Source: Gigantopelta aegis (taxonomy: Eukaryota; Mollusca; Gastropoda; Neomphalida; Peltospiridae). From it: a stretch of DNA of 64,000 bases. Position 1 is the stretch's first letter. The number at the start of each line of letters is the position of its first letter. The notes under the pieces are model-generated. The model saw only the letters and a program-made list of their open reading frames with translations. It made no database searches and was not told where the DNA came from. Of the stretch, positions 53,987 through 64,000 are shown piece by piece. Both the position numbers and the translations under genes were made by a program. The stretch spans positions 1 through 64,000 of the forward strand of contig NW_024534131.1 of NCBI RefSeq assembly GCF_016097555.1, read 5' to 3'.

Positions 53987-54813
53987 TTATTTTTCCCATG
54001 TGGTAAGGCTCTCAGAGTCAAAGTATTGTTCTTCTTGATCTCTAGTAAAAATATCTAAATCATCATATTCCATGTTGTCATCAACTGTACTATAATCAAT
54101 CCGTTATCTTCACCATTTAAAAAGCTTAAATGCATAGCACGAAGGAATTCTTTCGCAACTATGCTTTTAACTTGTACTTGACTAGGACTCATCGCTAAGT
54201 ATCATTCCCTTTACTTCTCTCTTCTTGTTCTTCTTCTTCTTCTTCGCTGTCATCATCTTCTTCAACTATATTCTCTTCATATTGTTGCTTTTTTTAAGTC
54301 ATCTTCCAGTAAATCTTGGTCATATTTCTGTAGTACAAATGAGCCTCACAACGGACACTTCGCCAGGTTGACATTTTCTCATTCTTTCTTTTCTTCTACA
54401 CTAAGATATTGACCTATATAATGTTCATATAAAATGGATTTACGTTCTCTCTCATTGTCTCTTCAGTCAAAATAGTCACTATTTTCTGTCAAGTGTTTCA
54501 ATAGCTTTATAACGTCTGTTTCTAACTCTTGTTTGTTGTACTTGAAATGATTGAGTTCTACGAAGTTCTTTTATTCTATATGTACTTCATAGTCTGAATT
54601 GTTATCAAAATGAGTAAGATCCTGTTCATTAATATGTTCCAAATCTCATCAAAATGCTCCAGGAGTTTGATGGATAAATGAATTAATATTTTCCCGTTTT
54701 TCTTCTCGTGTTAGTTCAGTTTCTCCACGTTGTTGGCTTTTAATAAACGATCAGATCCTATCACTTTCTCTAAAATGAGCTCCATCCTTTCATCAATGCT
54801 GCCATGTAGCCAT
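53987..54813 (-). CDS. CCDC97: CCDC97 homologue
   Basis: Spliceosome-associated (SF3B-binding) protein in mammals. Minus-strand reading: MELILEKVIGSDRLLKANNV near 54780, then HFDNNSDYEVHIE, KQELETDVIKLLKHLTENSD, and the signature RKSILYEHYIGQYLSVEEKK near 54430 (human: APLLYEQYIGQYL). Then CPL and VLQKYDQDLLEDDLKK, an acidic and Lys-rich stretch, and [20 protein letters not shown] with DQEEQYFDSE near 54050 (human: [20 protein letters not shown]). Stop 53987-53989. The start is unsure; ATGs at 54785, 54805 and 54813 are possible. Few or no introns. Divergent from WDR74, about 100 bp apart. Confidence 0.9.
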
Positions 54814-56401
54814 GTTGAGCCCCACCATATTTGAGTATACGGTATTTTCTTACCATTTCATTTCTATACAAATTTCCGAATATTTCCGTATACGTCTTAC
54901 ACACGTGTTACAAATGGCATCTAAAAGTGAAGAGTTTTTCGGTAATGTATGGGTTGGTACAATCTCTTGGCGTCTTAAAAGGTTAGTATTTATGTTGTTT
55001 ATCCTTTAAAAAGGACGCCATTTTTTTTCTTAAATAGGTGTGTCAATTACCAAAAAAGAGACACTTAATTTCTTACCCTCTGGCATGACCCTCTCTCAAA
55101 CCAACAGAAGCAGAGAAGTCCTCAGTATGTGCTGGGACACAAAGACAAAAGATCAAGTCTGTAATATTTATAATATTAATATTTTATTGATGATATAGTT
55201 GTATCTAGCATTACGTAATGGCCATGTATTAGCATTTGATTGTATTAAAAGATATTTCACAGCTGAATGTGACCTCACAGTTGGGTGTGGTCATTTTGTT
55301 GGTATATCAAGACATAACAAGTTAGTAAATATATAATGAGTAATCAGTTCAATAAGAATTCCATTTAGCACTTTTAATTACATGCACTGATGAAGGATCT
55401 CTCTCATTCTGGCCAGATTGGACAAGAAAGGTTGCTATCACAATTTCTATAATATTTTTGATTTTTTTTTAGTCTGAGATATCTGTTTGTTCTAATATTC
55501 ATACTATGTCGCCAGTCCAGATACTCCTTTGCTAGTAGCTACTGGAGGTAAAGAAAATGATCTTAAATTATGGGACGGCAATCGACCTGATGCAGCTCCT
55601 GTCTTCAAAGCTAAAAACGTAAGAATATTTCATTCATTTCTTGCCATGATCTCATTAGGTACCTCATGATTACCTCAATCTCAGAATTCCAGTCTGGGTA
55701 CTAGTCTTGGGATTGTGCCTGAGACTGGGATCAACCAGGATCGCCATGGGAACAGGATATCATCATGTATGTGATCTAAATGATATAATGGTATTTGATG
55801 TTACATTTAAAATAGTTAAGACTTATGACACACGTGCTAAGAGAAGACCAGTATATAATCACTTATGGGAACAGTCAACCCATTACTTGTCTAGACATTA
55901 CAGACAATGGGAGGTAAAAGATCGTTCATTTTTATTAAATGTTTTTTTCTCAATAATATTATATTGTTGGTAATAGTCATGGACAACTTGCTAGAAATTG
56001 ATTTAAGAAAAGGTTAATGCACAACTTCACATTTAGTTACTTGCTTACTTGCAATTATTTGTCGGGGTGTGGTTAATCATTACCATGGTTTTGGTGGTAG
56101 TGTCTGTAGTGTAAGCAGTTATTCTGACAGTAATCAAAGTGTATTTGCTGCCTGTGGCTTGGATCGTTATTTAAGAATTTATCAAACTCAACCTCCATCT
56201 GTTCTATATAAAGTAATGATAATATGACCACACCCACTTCATTCCACTGTAGGCATACATGAAACTGTTGTGTAATTCTGTCTTGTTTGGTGGTCTTGAT
56301 AGATCACCATGAAAGATTATGAAGTAATATACTGAACAAGTATACTAAAATATACTGAATTTAGGAGGAAGATGAAAGAGTGATCCTTCCAGCAACAAAG
56401 C

Positions 56402-57827
<1,426 letters not shown>

Positions 57828-59387
57828 GGAAAAAGCTCAAACAAAGAGCATCGTGAACAAACCAGCGATGATAGTGATATTGATGATGTGTGTAATGATA
57901 TGGAGAGAATAATGGAACAGCCAACAACTAAAAATAGTCACTGTTATAGGAAAGAAGAAAAAAAATGTCTATAATAAACATTAATAACATTTATTTCAAT
58001 ATTTTAAAATATATATATATATCACTCATCTTAGTTGTATCTAACAATGTTTCATCTGATGGTTTAGGTGATAATTCCTTACTAACTGGTTCTGTTTGGA
58101 CTTCCATTTCATCACTGACGTAGTCTCATCTATTGATTTCTTACTTTTCATAAATGTTTTTACTTTTTCTCTAAGTTTTTCTTAACTTTACCACCAAATT
58201 TTGACATATTCTCTTGTATCTGTGCAATGACTAGTGCTATAAATGCTAGTCCTAAAGAGATCCATCCTCCAGAACATATGCGATATAAACCATCATATTT
58301 TGATGGTGGGTAATGTGGGAACAAAGTCTCCAAACCCAACGGTTGTCAAGGAAACAAAACAATAGTAGATCCCTTTCAAAGTATGTCCAATCAGAAACGT
58401 AAGCAAAGATTGCAGCTGGTATCAGGATGAATAATATTAAGCCTATTGTGGTAGCAATAGCTAGCACTAATAACTTCATCGAAAGGAATTCCATTTTTTT
58501 ACCAAGTGGTCGAGTCGACCAGTCAAGAAGATTATTCAAAATTTTTCCAAGTTCAGCTAGGAATACTAACATTATAGGAATACCTATAAGAGCATATGGA
58601 ATAAAGAAAGTACGACCACCTAATGGTTACTGGTGCTATAGTACCATAACCAACAGTAGTTATAACAGTAATGGCAAAAAAATACAGAGGAACCATACTC
58701 CCAATTATTTGATGGACTAACATCAGATGCTCCTATTGCAGGGTCAGCAATAGCTCGTACTAATTGGGTTGCATTTTCTCGAGTATAAATTAGAATTATT
58801 GACTAATAAGTCAACTACAGTCCTCTATAGATTGAAGTATGTCTCGTTGGCATCTATCCTCAGCTTGGTTGTTTCGTGTTTCGTTAGGTCTCTCAAGGGC
58901 TGAAAAGATTGCTCCTCCAATAAAATATATATAATACAATAACCAATAATATCAATGTTCTCCAATAAATATTTATCGAACAACATAGTCGAGTAAGACA
59001 AGTTTTTATTACATTCACACCACGGCCTGGTCTCCTCGTCAATAGGTGATGTCTCCTCTTTCTCCTCAGCCAATTCGTGAAGCTCTGTATCTGCAGCCAT
59101 AACGATTCCTACACACCAATTAGTTATTAAAAGTTCAATTAAGTTTATTAAGTTATTAATTATTCATAACCTCACACTAGAGCTGGAGTCCAAGTGGTCG
59201 CAGGTGTTACAAACATTTCAGTAAATACAGCCCTTGCTTCACACCATCTGCTCAATACATAAGGTTATGAATGCTCTTACCTCCATTAAGGAGGACTATA
59301 AAAGATCTCCTGCAGCTGCATATTCAATATACGAGTCTCCTAATATAGCTACAGGGACTACATCGAGTTCAACAAGCTCCAATTATG
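57828..59387. repeat. Tandem duplication, copy B
   Basis: Begins with a truncated WDR74 exon (57828-57960) that has no start or upstream exons, continues through the second K2P gene and ends in the intact first exon of the SH2 gene. Copy B lacks roughly 43 bp of the WDR74 intron present in copy A. Confidence 0.9.
58022..59099 (-). CDS. Two-pore-domain potassium channel (K2P), copy B
   Basis: ATG 59099 gives MAADTELHELAEEKEETSPI, then the same protein as copy A: WCECNKN, TM1 near 58930, IDANETYFNL, pore 1 near 58640, NNLLDWSTRPLGKKMEF and the same TM3, YVSDWTYFE before pore 2 near 58320, and VFLAELGKIL complete at 58560. The C-terminal frame differs from copy A by a one-base gap near 58031, which changes the last residues (stop then uncertain, near 58022). 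It retains the start codon, so it is the better candidate for the functional copy if the duplication is real. Confidence 0.85.
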
Positions 59388-61087
59388 TTAGAAGAAGAAT
59401 GGTAAGTGTTGATAGTTGCTATATATATATATTTATAATGAGTTGTATATAGTTGGTATGCAGGTCCTATTAGTGAGCGTAAAGCTGAAGAGATCTTAAC
59501 AAGTCTTGGTTCTCCTGGATGCTTTCTAGTGAGAGATTCACTTTGCCTGAAGCAGACTATGTTCTCTCTGTCCTGTGAGCTAATGTTATAATTAATATAA
59601 ATTTTATTACATTTTTTAATGCAGTGGTTCTCAGAACAAATAAATCACTTTCAGTTGTCATTGGAGAAAATAATTCCTGTATGTTAACAATTATACATTT
59701 GATGATATTTCCACTGCTATTAATTTCTATTGCGAAACAATTGACTGGAGTCTTCCTTAATCTACCAGTATGTCATATTATATTATATATAATATATTTA
59801 TATTAAAATTACTGCAGGCAACTTCAGTTGTTAAAGATACTAATATTCCGTCTATCTCACATCAACTGTGATACGTCCAGCACATTATTCAAAACCAATG
59901 ACAGCTGGACCTTATCGATTATATTACAGCACTACGAGAGAAATCATTTAGTCCAAGCAGTCATTCATCAGGAGATAGTCCAATTTATGACACTATTGAT
60001 CCAGATATTGTTGTAAAGACAGAACCAAGAAATACTTGTATGCGTGGACAAGGGAGAAAAGTTGCTTTTAACAGTCAAGATTCTGAAACATCTTCAGACG
60101 GATGGATCACCTCTCTGGTTCGCTATCAAACAGAAAATGGATCAATTTATACACTACCAAACTGTCGTTCGAGTAAACCTTCAAAAACTCTTAGAAAAGA
60201 ATTACAATAAAACCATCAACTCCAAATCGTAAATACAGAGAGAGTATATCTTCATCTAATATCCTCCAAGTCATAAAATAAAAGATGGTCCTTCTATTCA
60301 ATGTAAGAAAGCACTCTTTGAGCAGTTCACTAAGCCAGATTTGTTAGACATTAGAAAATTGGACCCTAAACCTGTCAAACTAAAATCGGATCATATCAAA
60401 CCAAGCCTTCGTAGAATGAACACTATTGCCACTCCCTCAACCTCACTAATACCACCAGCACCACCCACCACCACCCACCACGACCAGCTGCATCAAAGCC
60501 AAAGCCATTATCAAAGAAACCATCTAATGACAGTGTAAATTCTAAGAGAACATTAAAATCTATGCAGAGTGAACCTCTACTACCATCATCTGATAAACAA
60601 CCACCATGGAGTCCACATGGACCAACTATTGCTGTACCTACAGCAATATTAGCTGGTATAAAACAATCAAATAAAACAGTTCCCTATCCTGAAGAGGAAT
60701 TTGAGGAGACCCTTGTTGACCAGACTTATTATTCACCTCCTTACAGCTCAGTAGTGGAAGATAATGTTCCCTCAATGACCCATTATGCTATCCCCTACAG
60801 CTATCCTTGCAGGCATAACTCCACCTGTTCCAATAGAGGTTTGAAAGTGTTCATTGTGTGTTTTTCCTTCAAAGACAATCATCCATTTATAATAGTGCAG
60901 AGAGTTTACTGGAGGTAGAGGATGGTCACTCCAAAGTCACTTACATACCCATACAAATGAAGATGTATCACGTAGAGGTTCACTGACATCTGCTGTAAGC
61001 TCTCCTGCTTTGCTCTCAGGAGGTAAAGGAGAAGATAATGGCGAAGGAAAACTCAGACGAATTAAGAATTTTTTCCGAAGGAAATAA
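59267..61087 (+). CDS. SH2-domain adaptor protein
   Basis: Phosphotyrosine-binding scaffold without a catalytic domain in view. Start chosen at ATG 59267: MNALTSIKEDYKRSPAAAYS, then ESPNIATG and a Thr/Ser run. SH2 domain at about 59460-59780: GPISERKAEEILTSLGSPGC with FLVRDS (the Arg of FLVR binds phosphotyrosine), then YVLSV-like and SLSVVIGEN, FDDISTAINFYCETIDWSLP. A long linker follows with tyrosines in acidic context (SPIYDTIDPDIV region near 59980), Pro-rich stretches (PPAPPTTTHH near 60450; PPWSPHGPTIAVP near 60600) and EEFEETLVDQTYYSPPYSSV. The C-terminus is basic: GKLRRIKNFFRRK, stop 61085-61087, possibly membrane-binding. I do not recognise an orthologue. Confidence 0.75.
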
Positions 61088-61230
61088 CTTTCACATTCAC
61101 TATTTCCACTTAACTCATTACACAATGTACATGTAGGGTACATTGAATTATACAGACATGTATAGATACATGTTAAATATAATACTTTATTATAAAACTT
61201 CAATAAAATATATTATATAGATGTTACCAG

Positions 61231-62161
61231 TCAATTTCTTGGAGCTATTAATAAGAAATAAATTAAATTCTACTTTTTATTCTTACCTCCAAATGCATCA
61301 GGCATTCTTTCAATACTATAACGATGGTGTACAATATACATTATAGGGACACCTGGTATCTTTCTGAGCCTTCTCTTCAAGTCTCTATCACATGTAGCTA
61401 CGATATAACATCTATGTTGAGTGACCGTGAACAATACAGTCATCAGCATATGTCCCTTTGTGCATACATGGTAGCTCTCAAATCTTGGGTCAGTGACTAT
61501 ACTATAATGATATTAATTAAGTGGTATGATTAGTAGGGGCTCACTCACCGATGTGCCACTCTAAATTTTGTTCCCCCAACTTTTCTAGTTCACCAATTAC
61601 ACAATCAGTAATACAAGGGACACCTATTGGAGACGAAATAATTGATGTTAGATATATCATATAGTAATCTTACATTTAGCATATAAACAATCCATCATTG
61701 ACTGAAATAAGTCTAACTTGTTTTGTTTTTAATAGAAAAGTTGACAAAGTTGGTATCAACTATCACATGATAAGGAGGTCCCTAACTGATCATTGTATGC
61801 AAAGAATAATGCTGAAGGGACCTGAGGACTATAGATCACATGACTATCATATGATATTATTTATCATGAAAATCTTACACTTGATGGATTTTTGCTTGTT
61901 CTATTTTTCTTTCGTTTCTCTCTTCTTTCTTCTGGTTGACTTTTCTAAACAAATATAAATATAATTATTTTACGTATATTTAATATATTGTACATTCTTG
62001 CATCTCTAGCAGACAACATTCGTTTCATGGCAGCAAATTTTTCTAGTTCTTTTATCTTTTCCCTACAAAGCACATAATATCATTAATATCGTCTTTACTA
62101 ACTTACCATCTTCTTTAGGAATACCACGTGTTGCAATGGCCACACCCAACAACACGCCCAT
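61231..62161 (-). CDS. FCF1: FCF1 / UTP24 rRNA-processing PIN nuclease
   Basis: PIN-domain endonuclease that cuts pre-18S rRNA at sites A1 and A2 in the SSU processome. Minus reading: N-terminus near 62161 (MGV, then ATRGIPK), REKIKELEKFAAMKRMLSAR with DARM near 62050 (human: KYATMKRMLSLRDQR), a Lys-rich segment, FFAYNDQLG-like sequence, QSMMDCLYAKC near 61690, PCITDCVIGELEKLG near 61590 (PIN core), VTDPRFESYHVCTKGHMLMT-like frame near 61470, and PIMYIVHHRYSIERMPDAFG near 61300, with a final exon APRN and stop 61231-61233 (human ends ERMPDDYGAPRF). Frame slips in the first exons. The first exon overlaps a CCACACCC octamer (62140-62147). Confidence 0.92.
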
Positions 62162-62316
62162 TAATTACTTTAATATTATTATAGTTTGTTTATACTTCAG
62201 CTATTCAAAAAACTAATTTTAAAATAATATTAAGGGTTAAGGAAGGAACATGTAGTCAGACACACACATACATATACAAAATTCATTCACATATTGAAAT
62301 CTATTATGACACAGAA

Positions 62317-63548
62317 TCAGAGAGAGATAACGATCTCTTTTCCTTTGATGAATGTAACATCATCAAACCCTATAAAGACATTAAGGTTATACTATGGAGA
62401 AATGCTCCAATGTTATTTTACCTTCTTTAGAGCTTTCAACCAATCAATGCTCTGCTTACGAGAATGAGAAGGAGATGGTGATAGTGTAACAACTTTCTCT
62501 TCGCCACTATGATCTTGATAAGTCAATTGTAGACTAGATAATTTCCTGGACCTGTTAAAGTGATAAACATCATATGTCAGCAGTTATCATATCACCAAAT
62601 AAGGAAATACATCAAACAGGAGTAAACTTATGTGAGAATTACATAGCCATTTATAGTTACATCAACTGTTAAATATTAGTGTTAATAAGTGGGGTTCTAC
62701 TCATCCTTAGGAGTAAACTTATGTATGACTTACATAGCCATTTATAGTTACATCAACAGTAATAATATTAATCTTAATAAGTGGGGTTCTACTCATCCTT
62801 AGGAGTAAACTTATGTATGAATTACATAGTCATTTATAGTTTACATCCAACTATTGTATGTATAGTCATGTTAGTCTTAATAAGTGGGATGTACTGTACC
62901 CTCAGGAGAATGACCTGGGAGAGTATTACTTTTGATTTCCAAGATAGATAGCATAGAAATAGACGGATGTCCCTCTGTAATTATAATATTAAAGTGATTA
63001 CTACTTAATTTACAGTTGTAGATTTGATCAGTATCAGAAAACTTGAAATAAGCACCTACCAACAAATATGTTTAATGCAACAAATATAAAGAAAAATATA
63101 CCATTCTCAGTAGTTTTAAATGATGTTTAAAGAAATCTTCATCATTTTGACATATCTGTGCACAATTACTACACACTAAGACTGGATCTACAAACCCCAT
63201 TCTCCTTAAAGGCTGCTTCTCTGAGCATTCTCCACAAATCACATCGCCACACCTACGACAATGATGCTAAAGAAGATATAACACACGTCTTTAGTAGCTA
63301 ACTTACTCGTCTATTAGTAAAAGAAAATTTATTCTTGCATTTATCACAATGAGAGCTCTAGAGAGAAAGGAAGCATATTACATACGCGCCTCTACATGAA
63401 GATCATGACAACTCAATTGTTCCGTTTCACTCACCTTTTCATCTGGGTGCCAGATAGGCTCATTTAAATCGAATAAAGACGCACTATCCCCCACCATTCT
63501 CAACCCATGACGCGTGTACTGGAGGACTTTGCCATGACTGGTCGCCAT
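62317..63548 (-). CDS. ZFYVE21: ZFYVE21 FYVE zinc-finger protein
   Basis: Phosphoinositide-binding focal-adhesion/endosome protein. From ATG 63548: MATSHGKVLQYTRHGLRMVG, then LFDLNEPIWHPDEK. The FYVE finger follows: SSHCDKCKNKFSF, TNRRHHCRRCGDVICGECSE (R+HHCR core), KQPLRRMGFVDPVLVCSNCA, which matches human RKHHCRRCG and PLRRMCFVDP. The C-terminal PH-like domain: GAYFKFSDTDQIYNCKLSSN, ISMLSILEIKSNTLPGHSP, LSSLQLTYQDHSGEEKVVTL and SIDWLKALKK, ending near KEIVISL at stop 62317-62319. All eight zinc ligands are visible. Three copies of a 90-bp repeat occupy the intron after GHSPEG. Confidence 0.94.
62610..62900. repeat. 90-bp tandem repeat in a ZFYVE21 intron
   Basis: Three imperfect copies of a unit starting AGGAGTAAACTTATGT, with TTACATAGCCATTTATAGTT in the middle and TTAATAAGTGGGGTTCTACT near the end. 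The copies begin at about 62620, 62709 and 62800; the third diverges into the exon boundary. Confidence 0.9.
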
Positions 63549-63660
63549 CTTGAACTAACCTTATTTGCAGCAGCACTAATTAATATTCATAACTATCAAT
63601 AAAAATAATTATATTTTAATGATTATAATAAAATTATGTAGTAACTGAAGACGTTCATTT

Positions 63661-64000
63661 TTAATAGAACAATTCTAAAGAACTAAAAGCACATAATAAT
63701 AATAATAATAATAATAACATAATTATTATATTTACCTCATACAATATGGACATTTAGCTACCAATAAATTAATGGATTTTGAATGCCGTCCAATTCTACA
63801 TATAATATGAACACACAATATATATTACAATAATATTATTTACTTGTAATCACATTCAGTACACTGATATGTATATTTATAAGATATTTCAAAACTATGA
63901 CATGTTGTAATAGTTAGATTAGGATAAACAGAGACAGCTTGTCTTGTCCTAATAAAATTAACAAGCATCATATGTAATATTAGTTTGTATAGACCATTTT
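63661..64000 (-). CDS. GCNA: GCNA (SprT-like), 3' end only
   Basis: C-terminal zinc-ribbon part of the germ-cell nuclear acidic peptidase, which clears DNA-protein crosslinks. The exon at about 63953-63845 reads RQAVSVYPNLTITTCHSFEI, then SYKYTYQCTECDYK; the next (63795-63737) reads IGRHSKSINLLVAKCPYCM. Human GCNA has CHNYKINYKVHYECTGC, then IGCYTKSLDTSRFICAKC, the same spacing of Cys pairs. The last exon (63681-63661) gives SLELFY and stop. The SprT protease core (HExxH) would lie beyond base 64000. SPRTN is less likely: its zinc ribbon differs. Confidence 0.82.

Overview
This 64 kb window is AT-rich nuclear DNA from an animal with a very compact genome. Almost every gene is split by short introns of roughly 40-100 bp with GT...AG ends, and neighbouring genes are often less than 200 bp apart. 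The gene set is metazoan: an Iroquois homeobox gene, a novel-type protein kinase C, alpha-actinin, prominin, a CatSper channel, CUL9 with cullin and RBR domains, a K2P channel, a BBS10-like chaperonin and GCNA. The short introns, AT bias and gene density fit an early-branching metazoan, most likely a demosponge. That placement is inference; no rRNA or mitochondrial marker is present to test it.

Layout, left to right (+/- = strand): possible gene tail (+, 1-762); Iroquois homeobox (-); BBS10-like chaperonin (+); mitochondrial SLC25 carrier (+); WDR92/DNAAF10 (-); novel PKC (+); unrecognised coiled-coil protein (-); EIF4A3 (-); TRIT1 (+); two LRR proteins back to back (-,+); alpha-actinin (+); PP2C phosphatase (+); PET117 (-); LYR-motif protein (+); an unrecognised short gene (+); an unrecognised PTB-like protein (+); prominin (+); an unrecognised four-TM protein with a PPxY tail (+); MRPL58/ICT1 (-); a GC-rich non-coding island; CatSper (+); CUL9 (-, about 10 kb); SLC15/POT transporter (+); CCDC97 (-); WDR74 (+); two tandem K2P copies (-,-); SH2 adaptor (+); FCF1 (-); ZFYVE21 (-); the 3' end of GCNA (-).

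The genes do not form one pathway. Several adjacent pairs share a function and are head to head with tiny spacers: PET117 and the LYR protein (both mitochondrial, 42 bp apart), EIF4A3 and TRIT1 (RNA metabolism, 87 bp) and the two LRR genes. RNA/ribosome factors (EIF4A3, TRIT1, WDR74, FCF1, MRPL58) and cilium/flagellum factors (BBS10-like, WDR92, CatSper, prominin) recur.

Two cautions apply. First, almost every conserved gene shows one-base frame slips inside exons, and two exons dissolve into long homopolymers, so the consensus is probably uncorrected; I give whole-CDS spans rather than exact exon joins and do not call these genes pseudogenes. Second, the 56.4-59.4 kb tandem duplication could be real or a false duplication made from two haplotypes. 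The most unusual sequence signals are a strongly over-represented CCACACCC octamer, the GC-rich island at 39.37-39.83 kb, and several intronic minisatellites. I saw no virus-derived or LTR element, tRNA, rRNA or CRISPR array.
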